A stretch of DNA of 64,000 nt from IMG/VR virus record IMGVR_UViG_3300020454_001183, positions 1 to 64,000 of that record. One strand, written 5' to 3'. This document shows positions 48,579-58,187 of this stretch, one piece after another. The position numbers and the translations under genes were made by a program. The stretch's first letter is position 1; the number at the start of each line of letters is the position of its first letter. The notes under the pieces are model-generated. The model did not search any database, had not been told where the DNA came from, and was given only the letters and a program-made list of their open reading frames with translations. Source of the DNA: a virus.

Positions 48579-49574
48579 CTATATGTTATAAATATTCAAT
48601 AATGAATCAATCCACAATTGTTTATCAGAATAATTATCAATCATATAGCTTTTAATTTTTTTGAACCAATGATTTTTTGTTTCGTATGTATCACTACATA
48701 TCTTATTATAAATATCTACAAATTCATTTTTAGATGAAACTCTGTATGGATATTCAAAATCTTTACACCAAGTTGTGTGTAAAATAGGTAGTTTTCCTTT
48801 ATCTACTGCTTCAAAAATACCATATCCAAATGGTTCTGATGTAAATGCTGAATGTGATACTCCCCAATCCATATTATAAAATTTATCTTTAAAGTTACCA
48901 TAATAATGATAAATTTTTGCTTTATCATAATTTCCACCAACCGCATTTTTCCAAAATGTGTTAAACTCAAAAGAGTTTGTAAAAATAAAACAATCTAAAT
49001 TTTCTAAATAATGTGGGTTTTTTCTACCTTCACATCTAGCAGCAAATCCTAATCTGTTTGATTTACTTAAAGGTAAATTGTGTTTAAATTCATAATAATT
49101 ATTTATTACTTCATTCTTTATCAGAATATCAAATAATCCCACCCATATAGAATGAGTTGCCCATTCATTTACTTCCTTTTCCCATTTTGAATCCAACCAC
49201 GGATGCCAACCAATTCTAGCATCTGTAACAACTTGTGATTTTAAAATATGGTCTACTGAGTTGTGTAATATATTTGAGTGAATTTTATCTTTGTTATTTA
49301 CTATAGCTTTCATTGGAGTATAATGTCCATGTAATATATTGATTCTTCTAGCTCCATCACATATCTTTTCAAATTCACCAACATTATCACCTTGCCAATG
49401 AGTTTCTATTGGAAATTCAAAATCTTCAAATCCTTTTGGTTTGTTTCGGTGGATTAGTAAAACTGGTCTTACTTTTAAATGTGGTACAATATTTTCTAAA
49501 AAATCATTTACCCACAAATCAGTTCCAGCGTTGACCCAAGGACCACCACCAGTTGTGTAATAAACATCGTACAT
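48579..49574 (-). CDS. glycosyltransferase in the tail-fibre region
   Basis: The 331-residue protein looks like a GT-B glycosyltransferase: MYDVYYTTGGGPWVNAGTDLW at the N-terminus is a sugar-binding loop, INILHGHYTPMKAIV is a strand-helix core, and HSAFTSEPFGYGIFEAVDKGKLPILHT is the donor-site helix with its glutamates. It is one base downstream of the 1491-residue fibre gene and eight bases before the Hint-domain gene. That position suggests glycosylation of fibre or appendage proteins, though the acceptor is unknown. Confidence 0.78.
   Translation of the reverse strand: MYDVYYTTGGGPWVNAGTDLWVNDFLENIVPHLKVRPVLLIHRNKPKGFEDFEFPIETHWQGDNVGEFEKICDGARRINILHGHYTPMKAIVNNKDKIHSNILHNSVDHILKSQVVTDARIGWHPWLDSKWEKEVNEWATHSIWVGLFDILIKNEVINNYYEFKHNLPLSKSNRLGFAARCEGRKNPHYLENLDCFIFTNSFEFNTFWKNAVGGNYDKAKIYHYYGNFKDKFYNMDWGVSHSAFTSEPFGYGIFEAVDKGKLPILHTTWCKDFEYPYRVSSKNEFVDIYNKICSDTYETKNHWFKKIKSYMIDNYSDKQLWIDSLLNIYNI
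48587..48596 (-). promoter_or_regulatory. class B-like motif, upstream of Hint-domain gene
   Basis: AATATTTATA on the minus strand 16 bases before the ATG, close enough to overlap the end of the upstream glycosyltransferase gene. One base differs from the class B core. Confidence 0.4.
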
Positions 49575-52500
49575 TTATTTGATTTTTGATTCTAACTCTT
49601 CTACTCTTTTGATAAGTTCTTTGTTTGATTCAATAAGTAGAGCTACTATCTTTTCGTATTTTACGGCTTTATATCCGTTATCTCTTGTTTCTACAATCTC
49701 TGGTAAAACTTTTTCTACCTCTTGTGCAATTACACCGATATCTTTTTTACCTTTGAATACTTCGTGCTTATCATTCCATACGAATGTGTTACCACTTAGT
49801 AATTTAATTTTTTCATTTGGATTCTCAATTGGTGTTATTAAATCCTTATATCTCTCATCCGAAGAAGCATATGCTACAACATCTTCACCAACATTAAGTG
49901 TTTTTGCGATACCAACACCACCATCTATTACTACAGTACCACTTGTTTTGGAAGTTGATTGTGTAGTACCATTAAAGTTAACTGTTCCAGCCATATCAGA
50001 ACCACCAGATGTTGTTTTGATTCTTTCAACATTATTGTACCTAAGTTCTGCATAGGTTGCTGATGTATTTCCCGTATCTGTACCTAATATTAATGTATTT
50101 TGGTTTGTACCACTTCCGTTTTCGTTTTGGAAATAAACTTCCCCACCATGTCTTGTTGATTTGAATAAAGTATCTGAACCGTCATCTTCAATTATAAAAT
50201 CAGCTCCAGTACCTAATTTTATAGTATCACTATCATTAAGTTGAATACCTGCGGTAAAAGTAGCTTCAGAACTAAATGTTTTAGCCCCACTAAATGTTTG
50301 AGTTCCACTTAAATGTGCTGTATCTGAATCTAAATTAGCTGATGGTAACACACCTGTTACATCTGCTGTTAAATCAATTTGATTTCTTGTAATTGTTTGT
50401 CCACTAATTGTTATATAATCAGGTGTACCACTTAAACTTACATTAGTTGAATTATCAGTTCCTGCAGCATCTACTCCTAAGTTTGTTCTTGCCCCAGCTG
50501 CATCTGTTGCACCAGTACCTCCTTTATTTACTGCTAAAGTACCAGTTGTTGAACCAATTGAAACTTGTGATGAACCCGATACTACCCCTCCAATCAATTC
50601 AGCTGAAATAGTATCACCAGTTAAAATCATATTAACTTCTGATGTATCGGATACTGCTAAGTTTGTATTACTACTTATATCAATAGATGATAAAGTTGCT
50701 AATGAACCCAATCCTAAATTATCCCTTGCATCACTTACAGAGTCTACATCATCTAAATTCTGTGCTGGTCTTAAAAAGTTACTTTGTAATTGAGTTGAAC
50801 CTGATATTACACCAGTTCCTCCGAATAGAGTTTCATCAGTTATACTACTACCCAATGATACAGATGTTCCACTAATTGTAATTGCTGAATTTGCTAATTT
50901 ACCATTTGCTATTGAACCTGCTAATTGTGAGTTAGTTATTGTACCACTTAAATTAGAAGTTTGATATCCTGTAGCGTCTGCTAAGTTGAAAGCTGGTGTA
51001 GAATCAGATGAACCTAAGTTTACGGATACTCCACCAAATGATACTGATTTATTAGAAATACTTGAACCATCAATTTGAGATGAACCAGAAACTACTCCAT
51101 TTGTAGCTGCTATTGAACCAGTAATACTAAAACCTGTTATACTACCTCCAGTAGTTGCGGCGATAATACTTCCACCACTATAAACAGTAAAGTCACCAGT
51201 TAAATCTCCACCAGCCGAAGTAGTTACTACTCTATTGTTACCTGCATATTTTAATCCAGCTGCGTTACTATTTGCGAATATTTTTTCTGTATTGTTTGTG
51301 TTGACTTTAAAAACATCATTTCCATTAAATCCAAAATTTGTGTTCGTATCACCTTGATGAAAAATAAATGAATCTAATTCTACATTTCCACTACCTTGAT
51401 TTAGAATAATATCTTCTAAAGTTAAACCACTAATTTGAGCCGCACCTGATATTATTCCACTACCTACCTGTTCAAATGCTGAAGTAAGTTGTGCTGAACC
51501 AGTTACTACACCAACTCCCCCAAATAAAGTTTCATCGGTGATTGAACCACCAAGTGATACAGATGTTCCACTAATGGTAATTGCTGAATTTGCTAATTTA
51601 CCATTTGCTATTGAACCAGCAAGTTGTGAATTAGTTATTGTACCATCTAATTCACTTGTTAAATATCCAGTTGCATCTGACAAATCAAATGCTGGTGTTG
51701 CATCTGAAGCTCCTAAAGCCACACTTACACCACCAAATGATACTGAACTATTACTAAGTTTAGAATTTGCTATTGAACCAGCTAAATCAGAATTTGTAAT
51801 AGAGCCAGATTGAATTCCACTACCACCAGTTACAGTTTCTAAAGATATTTGTGAAGAACCTGATACAACCCCACCGATTAGTTCAGCAGAAAGTGTATCT
51901 CCACTAAGAATCATATTTACTTCTGATGTATCTGATACTGCTAAGTTTGTATCATCACCAATATCAATAGTATTTCTTGTAATTTCTTGTCCACTAATTG
52001 TTATATAATTAGGTGTACCTGCTAAGGTTACATTTGTTGAATTATCAGTTCCTGCTGCATCTACACCTAAATTACTTCTTGCAGTTGATGCATTTGATAA
52101 ATCGGATAAGTTACTTGTTTTAGCTAACTTTCCAGCTACTACTGTTGTTAAAGAATCAAGTGCACCACTATCAGCGGCTAACGAAGCAGATATTTCACCA
52201 AGAGTATCAAATGCTGCTGGAGCATTTCCAACTAAATCAGTAAGTTCTGTTTGAACATAAGCCGTAGTTGCTATTTTTGTTGAATTATCATTTGAACTTG
52301 GTGTTGGTGCTGCTGTTGTTCCTGTAAATGTAGGGTCAGTAAACATTGTTGCTTTTGATTCATTTGTTACATTACCTAAACTTAAATTAGCTGCGGTTAG
52401 TGTTCTTGTTGAAACACTACCATTTGCATCTGTTACAAGTCCACTTGTATTTGTTGTTATATTGAAATCTAAATCAGAGATTACAGTAGCTCCAGTTAAT

Positions 52501-54050
52501 GCACCTGTATCAACATCTATATCATCACCAGCTAAGTTAGTTGGTAAAGTATAATTTACTGTTCCTGCTGCATCTACTCCAAGTGTTGTTCTAACTGCAG
52601 CTGCATCTGCATCATCTAATATTGTTTGTGCGAATGTTGTAGCAATTTGGTCTGAACCAGATACTACACCCTGTCCTAATTTTTTTGTAAATAAAGTATC
52701 TGATTCTGTTTCAGTATAATATCTACCATCTAAATTTACTGTACCAGCAGTAGCAGTAGTTACATGACCATTTGAGTCTAATTGAATATCTAAATCTTGT
52801 AATACAGTTCCATTTGAGTTATCTTGTGATATATCTGAACCTGCACTTATGTTTGGGTGAGCGGTTAAATATGAACCAGTTGCTGCATTTAGTGATGTAT
52901 TAGCATTTGATGCAGTAAATGTGTTTAATGATGTATTAGCATTTGATGCCGTAAATGTGTTTAATGAAGTATTTTTATAATCATCATCCACATTTAAAGT
53001 TCTTGTTGAAGCTATAGTACCACCACCATTTAAACCAGTACCAGCAGTTATAGAAACTGAGGAGTGGTCTATGTGTTCATTTGCTACGAACCCACTTAGA
53101 TTATCGTGAACAATTTCTGAATCAGTAGTTGATAAAGTATCACCAGTCAATGTAATACCAGTTCCACCAGCTAAGTTTGTATCATCAGATATATCTACTG
53201 TTGTTAAGTAAGAACCAGTTGCTGCGTTTAGTGATGTATTAGCATTTGATGCAGTAAATGAGTTTAGTGATGTATTTTTATAATCGGAATCAACATTTAA
53301 AGTTCTTGTAGATACTATTGTTCCACCACCATTAAGTCCTGTACCAGCAGTTATACTTACTCCACTATGGTCAATGTGTTCGTTTGCTACAAATCCACTT
53401 AGGTTATCGTGAACAATTGCACTATCATCAGTAGATATTGTGGCTGTACCTGAACCATCGAATGAGAAGTCAGCTATACCAGTTCCATCGGTAAGTGCAT
53501 TTGAAGTTGTACCAATTGTTGTGGATGTAAATGCGTTTGAACCTAATTCTCTTGTTCCAACTACATTTGAACCATTTATCATTAATGCGGTTGCTTCTGA
53601 GTTTTGTGCTGATAAATTAGTAAATTTTAAGTTTGTCGGTCCAATATTAACATTAGTACCTCTTTCTGTTGTGTCTGGGTCAGCTTCACCAATTTTAATA
53701 GTTGGTGAATTTATATGTAATGTTTGAGATTGTCCACCAACTAAGGCAGTTTTATTAAAGATAAAAAAGTTATCGTTAGCACTATCACCTACTATTTGTA
53801 AACTTCCCGTACCACTACCTAATACTACTTTAGAACCAGCTGAAGTTCCATCATTATCACTTAGTTGGATTGAACCTGTAGTTATAGAATCAGTAGTTAC
53901 TATATGTTGTATGGTAGCCGAACCATCGTTCTTTTCAAAGAATACTCTACCATCGTTTGTGTTTATTGCTATTTCACCTAAAGCAAGTTGTGAAGTAGTG
54001 GGTACTTTACCACTGGTTGATGAGCGTTTTAACTTTATTGTCTGTGCCAT
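49575..54050 (-). CDS. long tail fibre protein with S74 intramolecular chaperone
   Basis: The 1491-residue protein begins MAQTIKLKRSSTSGKVPTTS and continues LALGEIAINTNDG, an N-terminal module common to phage fibres (Mtd-like attachment). The middle is made of repeats such as SLNTFTASNANTS and GSIANGKLANSAITISG. The C-terminal 105 residues form an S74 self-cleaving chaperone: the Ser-Ser-Asp-Glu-Arg motif near 1396 (SSDERYKD), IGVIAQEVEKVLPEIV and a C-terminal coiled coil (ELIKRVEELESK). The chaperone trimerises the fibre then cuts itself off. No start motif other than the gene before it. Confidence 0.85.
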   Translation of the reverse strand: MAQTIKLKRSSTSGKVPTTSQLALGEIAINTNDGRVFFEKNDGSATIQHIVTTDSITTGSIQLSDNDGTSAGSKVVLGSGTGSLQIVGDSANDNFFIFNKTALVGGQSQTLHINSPTIKIGEADPDTTERGTNVNIGPTNLKFTNLSAQNSEATALMINGSNVVGTRELGSNAFTSTTIGTTSNALTDGTGIADFSFDGSGTATISTDDSAIVHDNLSGFVANEHIDHSGVSITAGTGLNGGGTIVSTRTLNVDSDYKNTSLNSFTASNANTSLNAATGSYLTTVDISDDTNLAGGTGITLTGDTLSTTDSEIVHDNLSGFVANEHIDHSSVSITAGTGLNGGGTIASTRTLNVDDDYKNTSLNTFTASNANTSLNTFTASNANTSLNAATGSYLTAHPNISAGSDISQDNSNGTVLQDLDIQLDSNGHVTTATAGTVNLDGRYYTETESDTLFTKKLGQGVVSGSDQIATTFAQTILDDADAAAVRTTLGVDAAGTVNYTLPTNLAGDDIDVDTGALTGATVISDLDFNITTNTSGLVTDANGSVSTRTLTAANLSLGNVTNESKATMFTDPTFTGTTAAPTPSSNDNSTKIATTAYVQTELTDLVGNAPAAFDTLGEISASLAADSGALDSLTTVVAGKLAKTSNLSDLSNASTARSNLGVDAAGTDNSTNVTLAGTPNYITISGQEITRNTIDIGDDTNLAVSDTSEVNMILSGDTLSAELIGGVVSGSSQISLETVTGGSGIQSGSITNSDLAGSIANSKLSNSSVSFGGVSVALGASDATPAFDLSDATGYLTSELDGTITNSQLAGSIANGKLANSAITISGTSVSLGGSITDETLFGGVGVVTGSAQLTSAFEQVGSGIISGAAQISGLTLEDIILNQGSGNVELDSFIFHQGDTNTNFGFNGNDVFKVNTNNTEKIFANSNAAGLKYAGNNRVVTTSAGGDLTGDFTVYSGGSIIAATTGGSITGFSITGSIAATNGVVSGSSQIDGSSISNKSVSFGGVSVNLGSSDSTPAFNLADATGYQTSNLSGTITNSQLAGSIANGKLANSAITISGTSVSLGSSITDETLFGGTGVISGSTQLQSNFLRPAQNLDDVDSVSDARDNLGLGSLATLSSIDISSNTNLAVSDTSEVNMILTGDTISAELIGGVVSGSSQVSIGSTTGTLAVNKGGTGATDAAGARTNLGVDAAGTDNSTNVSLSGTPDYITISGQTITRNQIDLTADVTGVLPSANLDSDTAHLSGTQTFSGAKTFSSEATFTAGIQLNDSDTIKLGTGADFIIEDDGSDTLFKSTRHGGEVYFQNENGSGTNQNTLILGTDTGNTSATYAELRYNNVERIKTTSGGSDMAGTVNFNGTTQSTSKTSGTVVIDGGVGIAKTLNVGEDVVAYASSDERYKDLITPIENPNEKIKLLSGNTFVWNDKHEVFKGKKDIGVIAQEVEKVLPEIVETRDNGYKAVKYEKIVALLIESNKELIKRVEELESKIK
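52870..53430 (-). repeat. tandem repeat of about 303 bases in fibre gene
   Basis: Two near-identical copies of about 101 residues containing NLSGFVANEHIDHS, SITAGTGLNGGGTI and NTSLN, plus an extra 36-base copy of LNTFTASNANTS at 52917-52975. It lies within the 49575 fibre gene and suggests expansion by unequal recombination. Confidence 0.8.
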
Positions 54051-54064
54051 ATTAAACTAAAATT

Positions 54065-57000
54065 CTATTTAGATTTCAGTTCCTCAATTTCTTTTTTCAA
54101 CTCTTTTATTGATTCAATCAGTAAAGGAACAATTTTATCATATTTAACTGCTAAGTATCCGTTTTCTCTTGTATCTACAAGTTCAGGCATCACTTTTTGG
54201 ATTTCCTGTGCGATTACTCCGTAGTCTTTTCCATTATAAATATTCTGTTTTTCACTATTCCAATCAAAAGTGTTACCACTTATTTGAGAAACTTTATCTA
54301 AAGCTCCTTCGATTGGTTTAATATTATCTTTTAATCTTTCATCTGATGATGCGAATGCGATTACATCACCACCAGCATTTATTGTATTTAATACACCTAA
54401 ACCACCAGCCACAACTAATGCTCCAGTAGTTTTAGATGTTGAATCAGTACCAGCCCCAACTCCTATATCATTTGTTGTATTTGAGCCACTATCAGTAACT
54501 TGCTGAAGTGTACCAACTCCACCACCTCCTCCACCTCCAGAGGAATTAATTGTTAAGGTATTACTTCCAGAACTAATTGTTATATTAGTACCAGGTACTA
54601 AATTAGAAGCTATCCAATTTGGATGTTTAGTTGCATCACTAGCAGTTATAAATCCTAATCCACCTATTTGTGATGAACCACTTACTATTCCATGTCCATC
54701 TAATAATGTTAAAATTTCATTTGATTCAATACCACTTCCTAATGATGCCGTTATACCACTTGAAACAATCGCTGGTCTTTCATAATTTTCCGTTAGTTGT
54801 ACATCTACTTGCGTAGAACCACTTATCACTCCATTAGTTGCTAATATATGTCCAGAAACTCTTCCGAATGAACCTGTTTCATGTACAGTTAAATCACCAA
54901 ATTTAATTTCTTGAGTACCACTTACTATCAAACTTCCACTAACATCCAATACTGCATGTGGGATTGTATGATTACTACCGATTGCTACTTTCTCATTATT
55001 ATCAATGTGAATAGCCATTTCATTGTGGGTATTACTTTGACCTATACCAATAGTATCTGTACTTCCTAAGTAAGAGAATCTAGCTCCCTCACCATTTACA
55101 TCTTTTAGAACTATTTTAGCTGCTGCATCTGTAGATTCAAATGTTGCTAAAATGTTTTCACTACTTGTTACATTTAATCTCTCAGCTCTTACTACACCAT
55201 CTACAGTTACATTATCAGTTACCTTTACATCTTTAAATGAACCACTAGCAGTTGCAGTAATACTCTGAACACCAGTAATATTATTACTATTTAAATTTAG
55301 CGTATCATCTATCGTTAGAGGTGAACCACCAGGTGCTAATATTGAAGAAGCTGATATAAGAATATTACCAACTGAAAGAGAGTTCGATGCATTTACATTT
55401 AAAAATGAACCACTAGCTGAACCACTAACATTAGAGGTAAAATGACCTCCCGAACCAGATATATTTCCAGTAGCGAAAACAACACCTGTAACATCAATAC
55501 CACCATTTGTAGTTATTAGTTTTGTATTGTTTTGGAAATCTAAATAAGTACCACCATCACCCCCACCTAATAAAGTTCCATTAGTATTTTGGAATATAAA
55601 GTTTTCTGCATCTATATTAAGATTAGCATTTGCTTGAATTCTTAAAGTTCCACCACTAGTATCGGTGTACATTCTATTATCGTTAGTTCCAAAATATAAA
55701 ACACCTACACCACTTGGTGTACCTGAATTTGTACCTGTTTTAGGTATAGTAATATTTCCACCAACATCTAAGTCATCAGCTACACTTACATCTTTAAATG
55801 AACCTGATGCTGAACCACTTAAATTACCAGTAATTTCTTGTGTACCAGTTATTCTTAATATTGAACCATCGAATGTTAAGTTTGCTGATGAATCTACTCC
55901 ATGTGTACCTGTAAATGTTGTGATTTGATTATTTGTACCACTACCACTAATTATAGAATCACCATTATTTAGTAATATAGTTTGTTCTGAACCACTTTGT
56001 CCAGCAATCCATCTATCAGTTGTTCCATTCCAAAGGATTGAACCTGATAATACATTTGGTGCAGTTACATCATTAGCGTAAAGTCCAGCATATACAGATG
56101 AACCTCCGTAGTTAATGTTTATAATATTATCTGCTACATCTAATGTAGCTGTATTTGTAAATGTTCTAGTTCCATTTACTGTTAAGTCACCAGTAATAAT
56201 TGTATTATCATCAATGGTAACAGTACCTCCAGCTGAATCTATAGTTAGATTTCCACTATCGGTATCAATTTCGTTATCACCCGTAATACCAACATTGATA
56301 TTACCAGCATTTAAACCTGATGTTGTTATATCAGCACTTGAGGATATTTCTCCAGAAGAACTTAAAGCTCCTTGGATGAAACCACCGTGTTCTCCGAGTT
56401 TTAAATATCCGATTATATCAACATCTGGGTCAAGCTTACTACCACCCTCTTGTGGAAAACTCACATCTTGATTTGCATCAACATTTATGGCTACCACACC
56501 ACTTTCTTCTAATGAAATTCCATTATTAGATTTTAATCTTATCCCATCAGTTGAATCTACATCAAATGTAGTAGAATCTATATTAACTGGCTTGTCTGAA
56601 GTTGTACCAATATTGATTGATGTTTCAGAATCTATACTTAAAGCGCCTGATGAGGAAATAGCGGTTGAACCTTCACCATTAATTGTAATGTTTCCACTAG
56701 CATCTATATCTAAAGTGGTTGAATCAATGTCTATAGGTTTATCAGCGTTTGTACCAATTCCAATTGAAGTAGCTGAATCAATAGTTAATGCTCCACTTGC
56801 ATCCACATCGAATGTACTAGCATCTATATCGATTGGTACATCTTGAGCAGTTCCAATAAACATACCTGTACCGGCATCTACTCTAATATTACCACCAGCA
56901 TCAATATCAATATTACTAGCACCACTACCACTAATTGTAATGTGACTACTTGCATCTATATCTAAAGTAGAGGAGTCTATATCTATTGGTTTATCATTAT

Positions 57001-58075
57001 CAGTACCGATTGAGATTGATGTATCTGAATCTAATGTTAATGCTCCAGCAGCGTTTACATCAAATACACCACTACCACTAATAGTGATTGCACCACTTGC
57101 ATCTATATCTAAAGTTGATGAATCTACATCAATTGGTACATCAGCTTCTACACCGATATCAATACCTGTAGAACCATCTAATGTTAATTTTCCTCCATCT
57201 GCATCTACATCTACATTTTGTGAACCATTTACATTTACTGAAGTACCTTCTATTCTTACTGGTACTCTTTCTTCTAATCCTATATGAATACCTTCTTCTG
57301 CATCTATCGATGCCGTAGTACCAGCAGTTATTGCTATTTTAGAATTTGTTGCATCTATAGTAATATCGCCTGTTGTATCGATATCTAAAGTACTAGCATC
57401 TACATCTATTGGTTTATCTGTTGTAGTACCAATATTAATTTGTGTTTGTGAATCTAAGGTAAGTGCGCCAGATGATGATATATGTGTAGTACTTTCACCA
57501 TTTAGTGTTATAGCGCCTGTAACATCAACATCTAAGTAGCTACCAACTTTTAAATGTGTAAATGTACCAGCTGATGCTGATATATATGTATCTGAATGTA
57601 AATCAATTGGTCCACCATCTACGAAAAGTGAACCCGATAAGTTTAAGTTGGATAAATATCCATTTTGCCATCTTTGTGAATTCGAACCTAAATCAAATGA
57701 ATCATCATTGTTTGGTATGAATGATGAACTTATATCAGCTTTAAATACAACATTATCATCGGATGCATCACCAAAATCGAGTCCACTACCACCCATTGTG
57801 ATGTTTCCTCTTACTGTTGCGTTACCATCTAAAAATAAGTTAGATGCACTTACATCACCCGATACTAAGAATGAACCTGTGTTAATTGAATCAATCGTTG
57901 CTATCCTATAACCTACATTTCCAGCTGAAATACTGGGTGTAACTTCAGTATTTGTATATGTACTAACTCCACCACTTATGATTAAAGTGTTAGCGTCAGT
58001 AAAGAAAATTGGTTCTGCGTATGCTAACGAGCCCGTTTCGGTATAATTACCCTGTTTGAATATCAGTACTGCCAT
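54065..58075 (-). CDS. second long tail fibre protein with S74 chaperone and 43-residue repeats
   Basis: The 1336-residue protein starts MAVLIFKQGNYTETGSLAY, with many Ser/Gly/Asp beta-repeats. Residues about 195-510 hold roughly eight copies of a unit of about 43 residues (DKPIDIDSSTLDIDASG, then ITISGSG and ALTLDS). The C-terminal 97 residues are an S74 intramolecular chaperone: ASSDERLKDNIKPIEG (Ser near 1243), YGVIAQEIQKVMPELVDTRENGY and a coiled coil. It probably forms a trimeric fibre whose receptor tip is near the chaperone. It lies between a class B motif and the next fibre gene. Confidence 0.85.
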   Translation of the reverse strand: MAVLIFKQGNYTETGSLAYAEPIFFTDANTLIISGGVSTYTNTEVTPSISAGNVGYRIATIDSINTGSFLVSGDVSASNLFLDGNATVRGNITMGGSGLDFGDASDDNVVFKADISSSFIPNNDDSFDLGSNSQRWQNGYLSNLNLSGSLFVDGGPIDLHSDTYISASAGTFTHLKVGSYLDVDVTGAITLNGESTTHISSSGALTLDSQTQINIGTTTDKPIDVDASTLDIDTTGDITIDATNSKIAITAGTTASIDAEEGIHIGLEERVPVRIEGTSVNVNGSQNVDVDADGGKLTLDGSTGIDIGVEADVPIDVDSSTLDIDASGAITISGSGVFDVNAAGALTLDSDTSISIGTDNDKPIDIDSSTLDIDASSHITISGSGASNIDIDAGGNIRVDAGTGMFIGTAQDVPIDIDASTFDVDASGALTIDSATSIGIGTNADKPIDIDSTTLDIDASGNITINGEGSTAISSSGALSIDSETSINIGTTSDKPVNIDSTTFDVDSTDGIRLKSNNGISLEESGVVAINVDANQDVSFPQEGGSKLDPDVDIIGYLKLGEHGGFIQGALSSSGEISSSADITTSGLNAGNINVGITGDNEIDTDSGNLTIDSAGGTVTIDDNTIITGDLTVNGTRTFTNTATLDVADNIININYGGSSVYAGLYANDVTAPNVLSGSILWNGTTDRWIAGQSGSEQTILLNNGDSIISGSGTNNQITTFTGTHGVDSSANLTFDGSILRITGTQEITGNLSGSASGSFKDVSVADDLDVGGNITIPKTGTNSGTPSGVGVLYFGTNDNRMYTDTSGGTLRIQANANLNIDAENFIFQNTNGTLLGGGDGGTYLDFQNNTKLITTNGGIDVTGVVFATGNISGSGGHFTSNVSGSASGSFLNVNASNSLSVGNILISASSILAPGGSPLTIDDTLNLNSNNITGVQSITATASGSFKDVKVTDNVTVDGVVRAERLNVTSSENILATFESTDAAAKIVLKDVNGEGARFSYLGSTDTIGIGQSNTHNEMAIHIDNNEKVAIGSNHTIPHAVLDVSGSLIVSGTQEIKFGDLTVHETGSFGRVSGHILATNGVISGSTQVDVQLTENYERPAIVSSGITASLGSGIESNEILTLLDGHGIVSGSSQIGGLGFITASDATKHPNWIASNLVPGTNITISSGSNTLTINSSGGGGGGGVGTLQQVTDSGSNTTNDIGVGAGTDSTSKTTGALVVAGGLGVLNTINAGGDVIAFASSDERLKDNIKPIEGALDKVSQISGNTFDWNSEKQNIYNGKDYGVIAQEIQKVMPELVDTRENGYLAVKYDKIVPLLIESIKELKKEIEELKSK
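56540..57500 (-). repeat. block of about eight 43-residue repeats in fibre gene
   Basis: Each unit reads approximately INIGT, DKPIDIDS(S/T)TLDIDASG, ITI, then (A/S)L(T/S)(L/I)DS. Variation between copies is in the Gly/Ser spacers and hydrophobic positions. Beta-helix-like or stacked beta structure is plausible. Boundaries are approximate. Confidence 0.65.
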
Positions 58076-58105
58076 TTATTTGTAAACCCCTATAAGTTCT
58101 ATAGT

Positions 58106-58115
58106 AATAAATATA
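58106..58115 (-). promoter_or_regulatory. class B promoter-like motif, upstream of fibre gene 54065
   Basis: TATATTTATT on the minus strand (58115-58106), 31 bases before the ATG, just after the terminator of the preceding fibre gene. It supports separate transcription of the long fibre. Confidence 0.45.
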
Positions 58116-58132
58116 TAGAATATAAATTAACC

Positions 58133-58165
58133 AAAAAAAATCCCCAATCTTTCGAAAGGGGATTT
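58133..58165 (-). terminator. Rho-independent terminator after gene 58188
   Basis: Inverted repeat AAATCCCC/GGGGATTT with a twelve-base loop containing TTTCGAAAG, followed on the minus strand by eight T residues (58133-58140). It lies 23 bases after the 58188 gene stop and is followed by a class B motif. GC-rich stem in an AT-rich genome makes the call firm. Confidence 0.82.
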
Positions 58166-58187
58166 CTTATTATTATCATTTTACTGA

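Noticed and set aside
49575-58075. CRISPR-like repeats
   Set aside because: The repeats are in-frame protein repeats within fibre genes, with diverged units and no constant spacer length.
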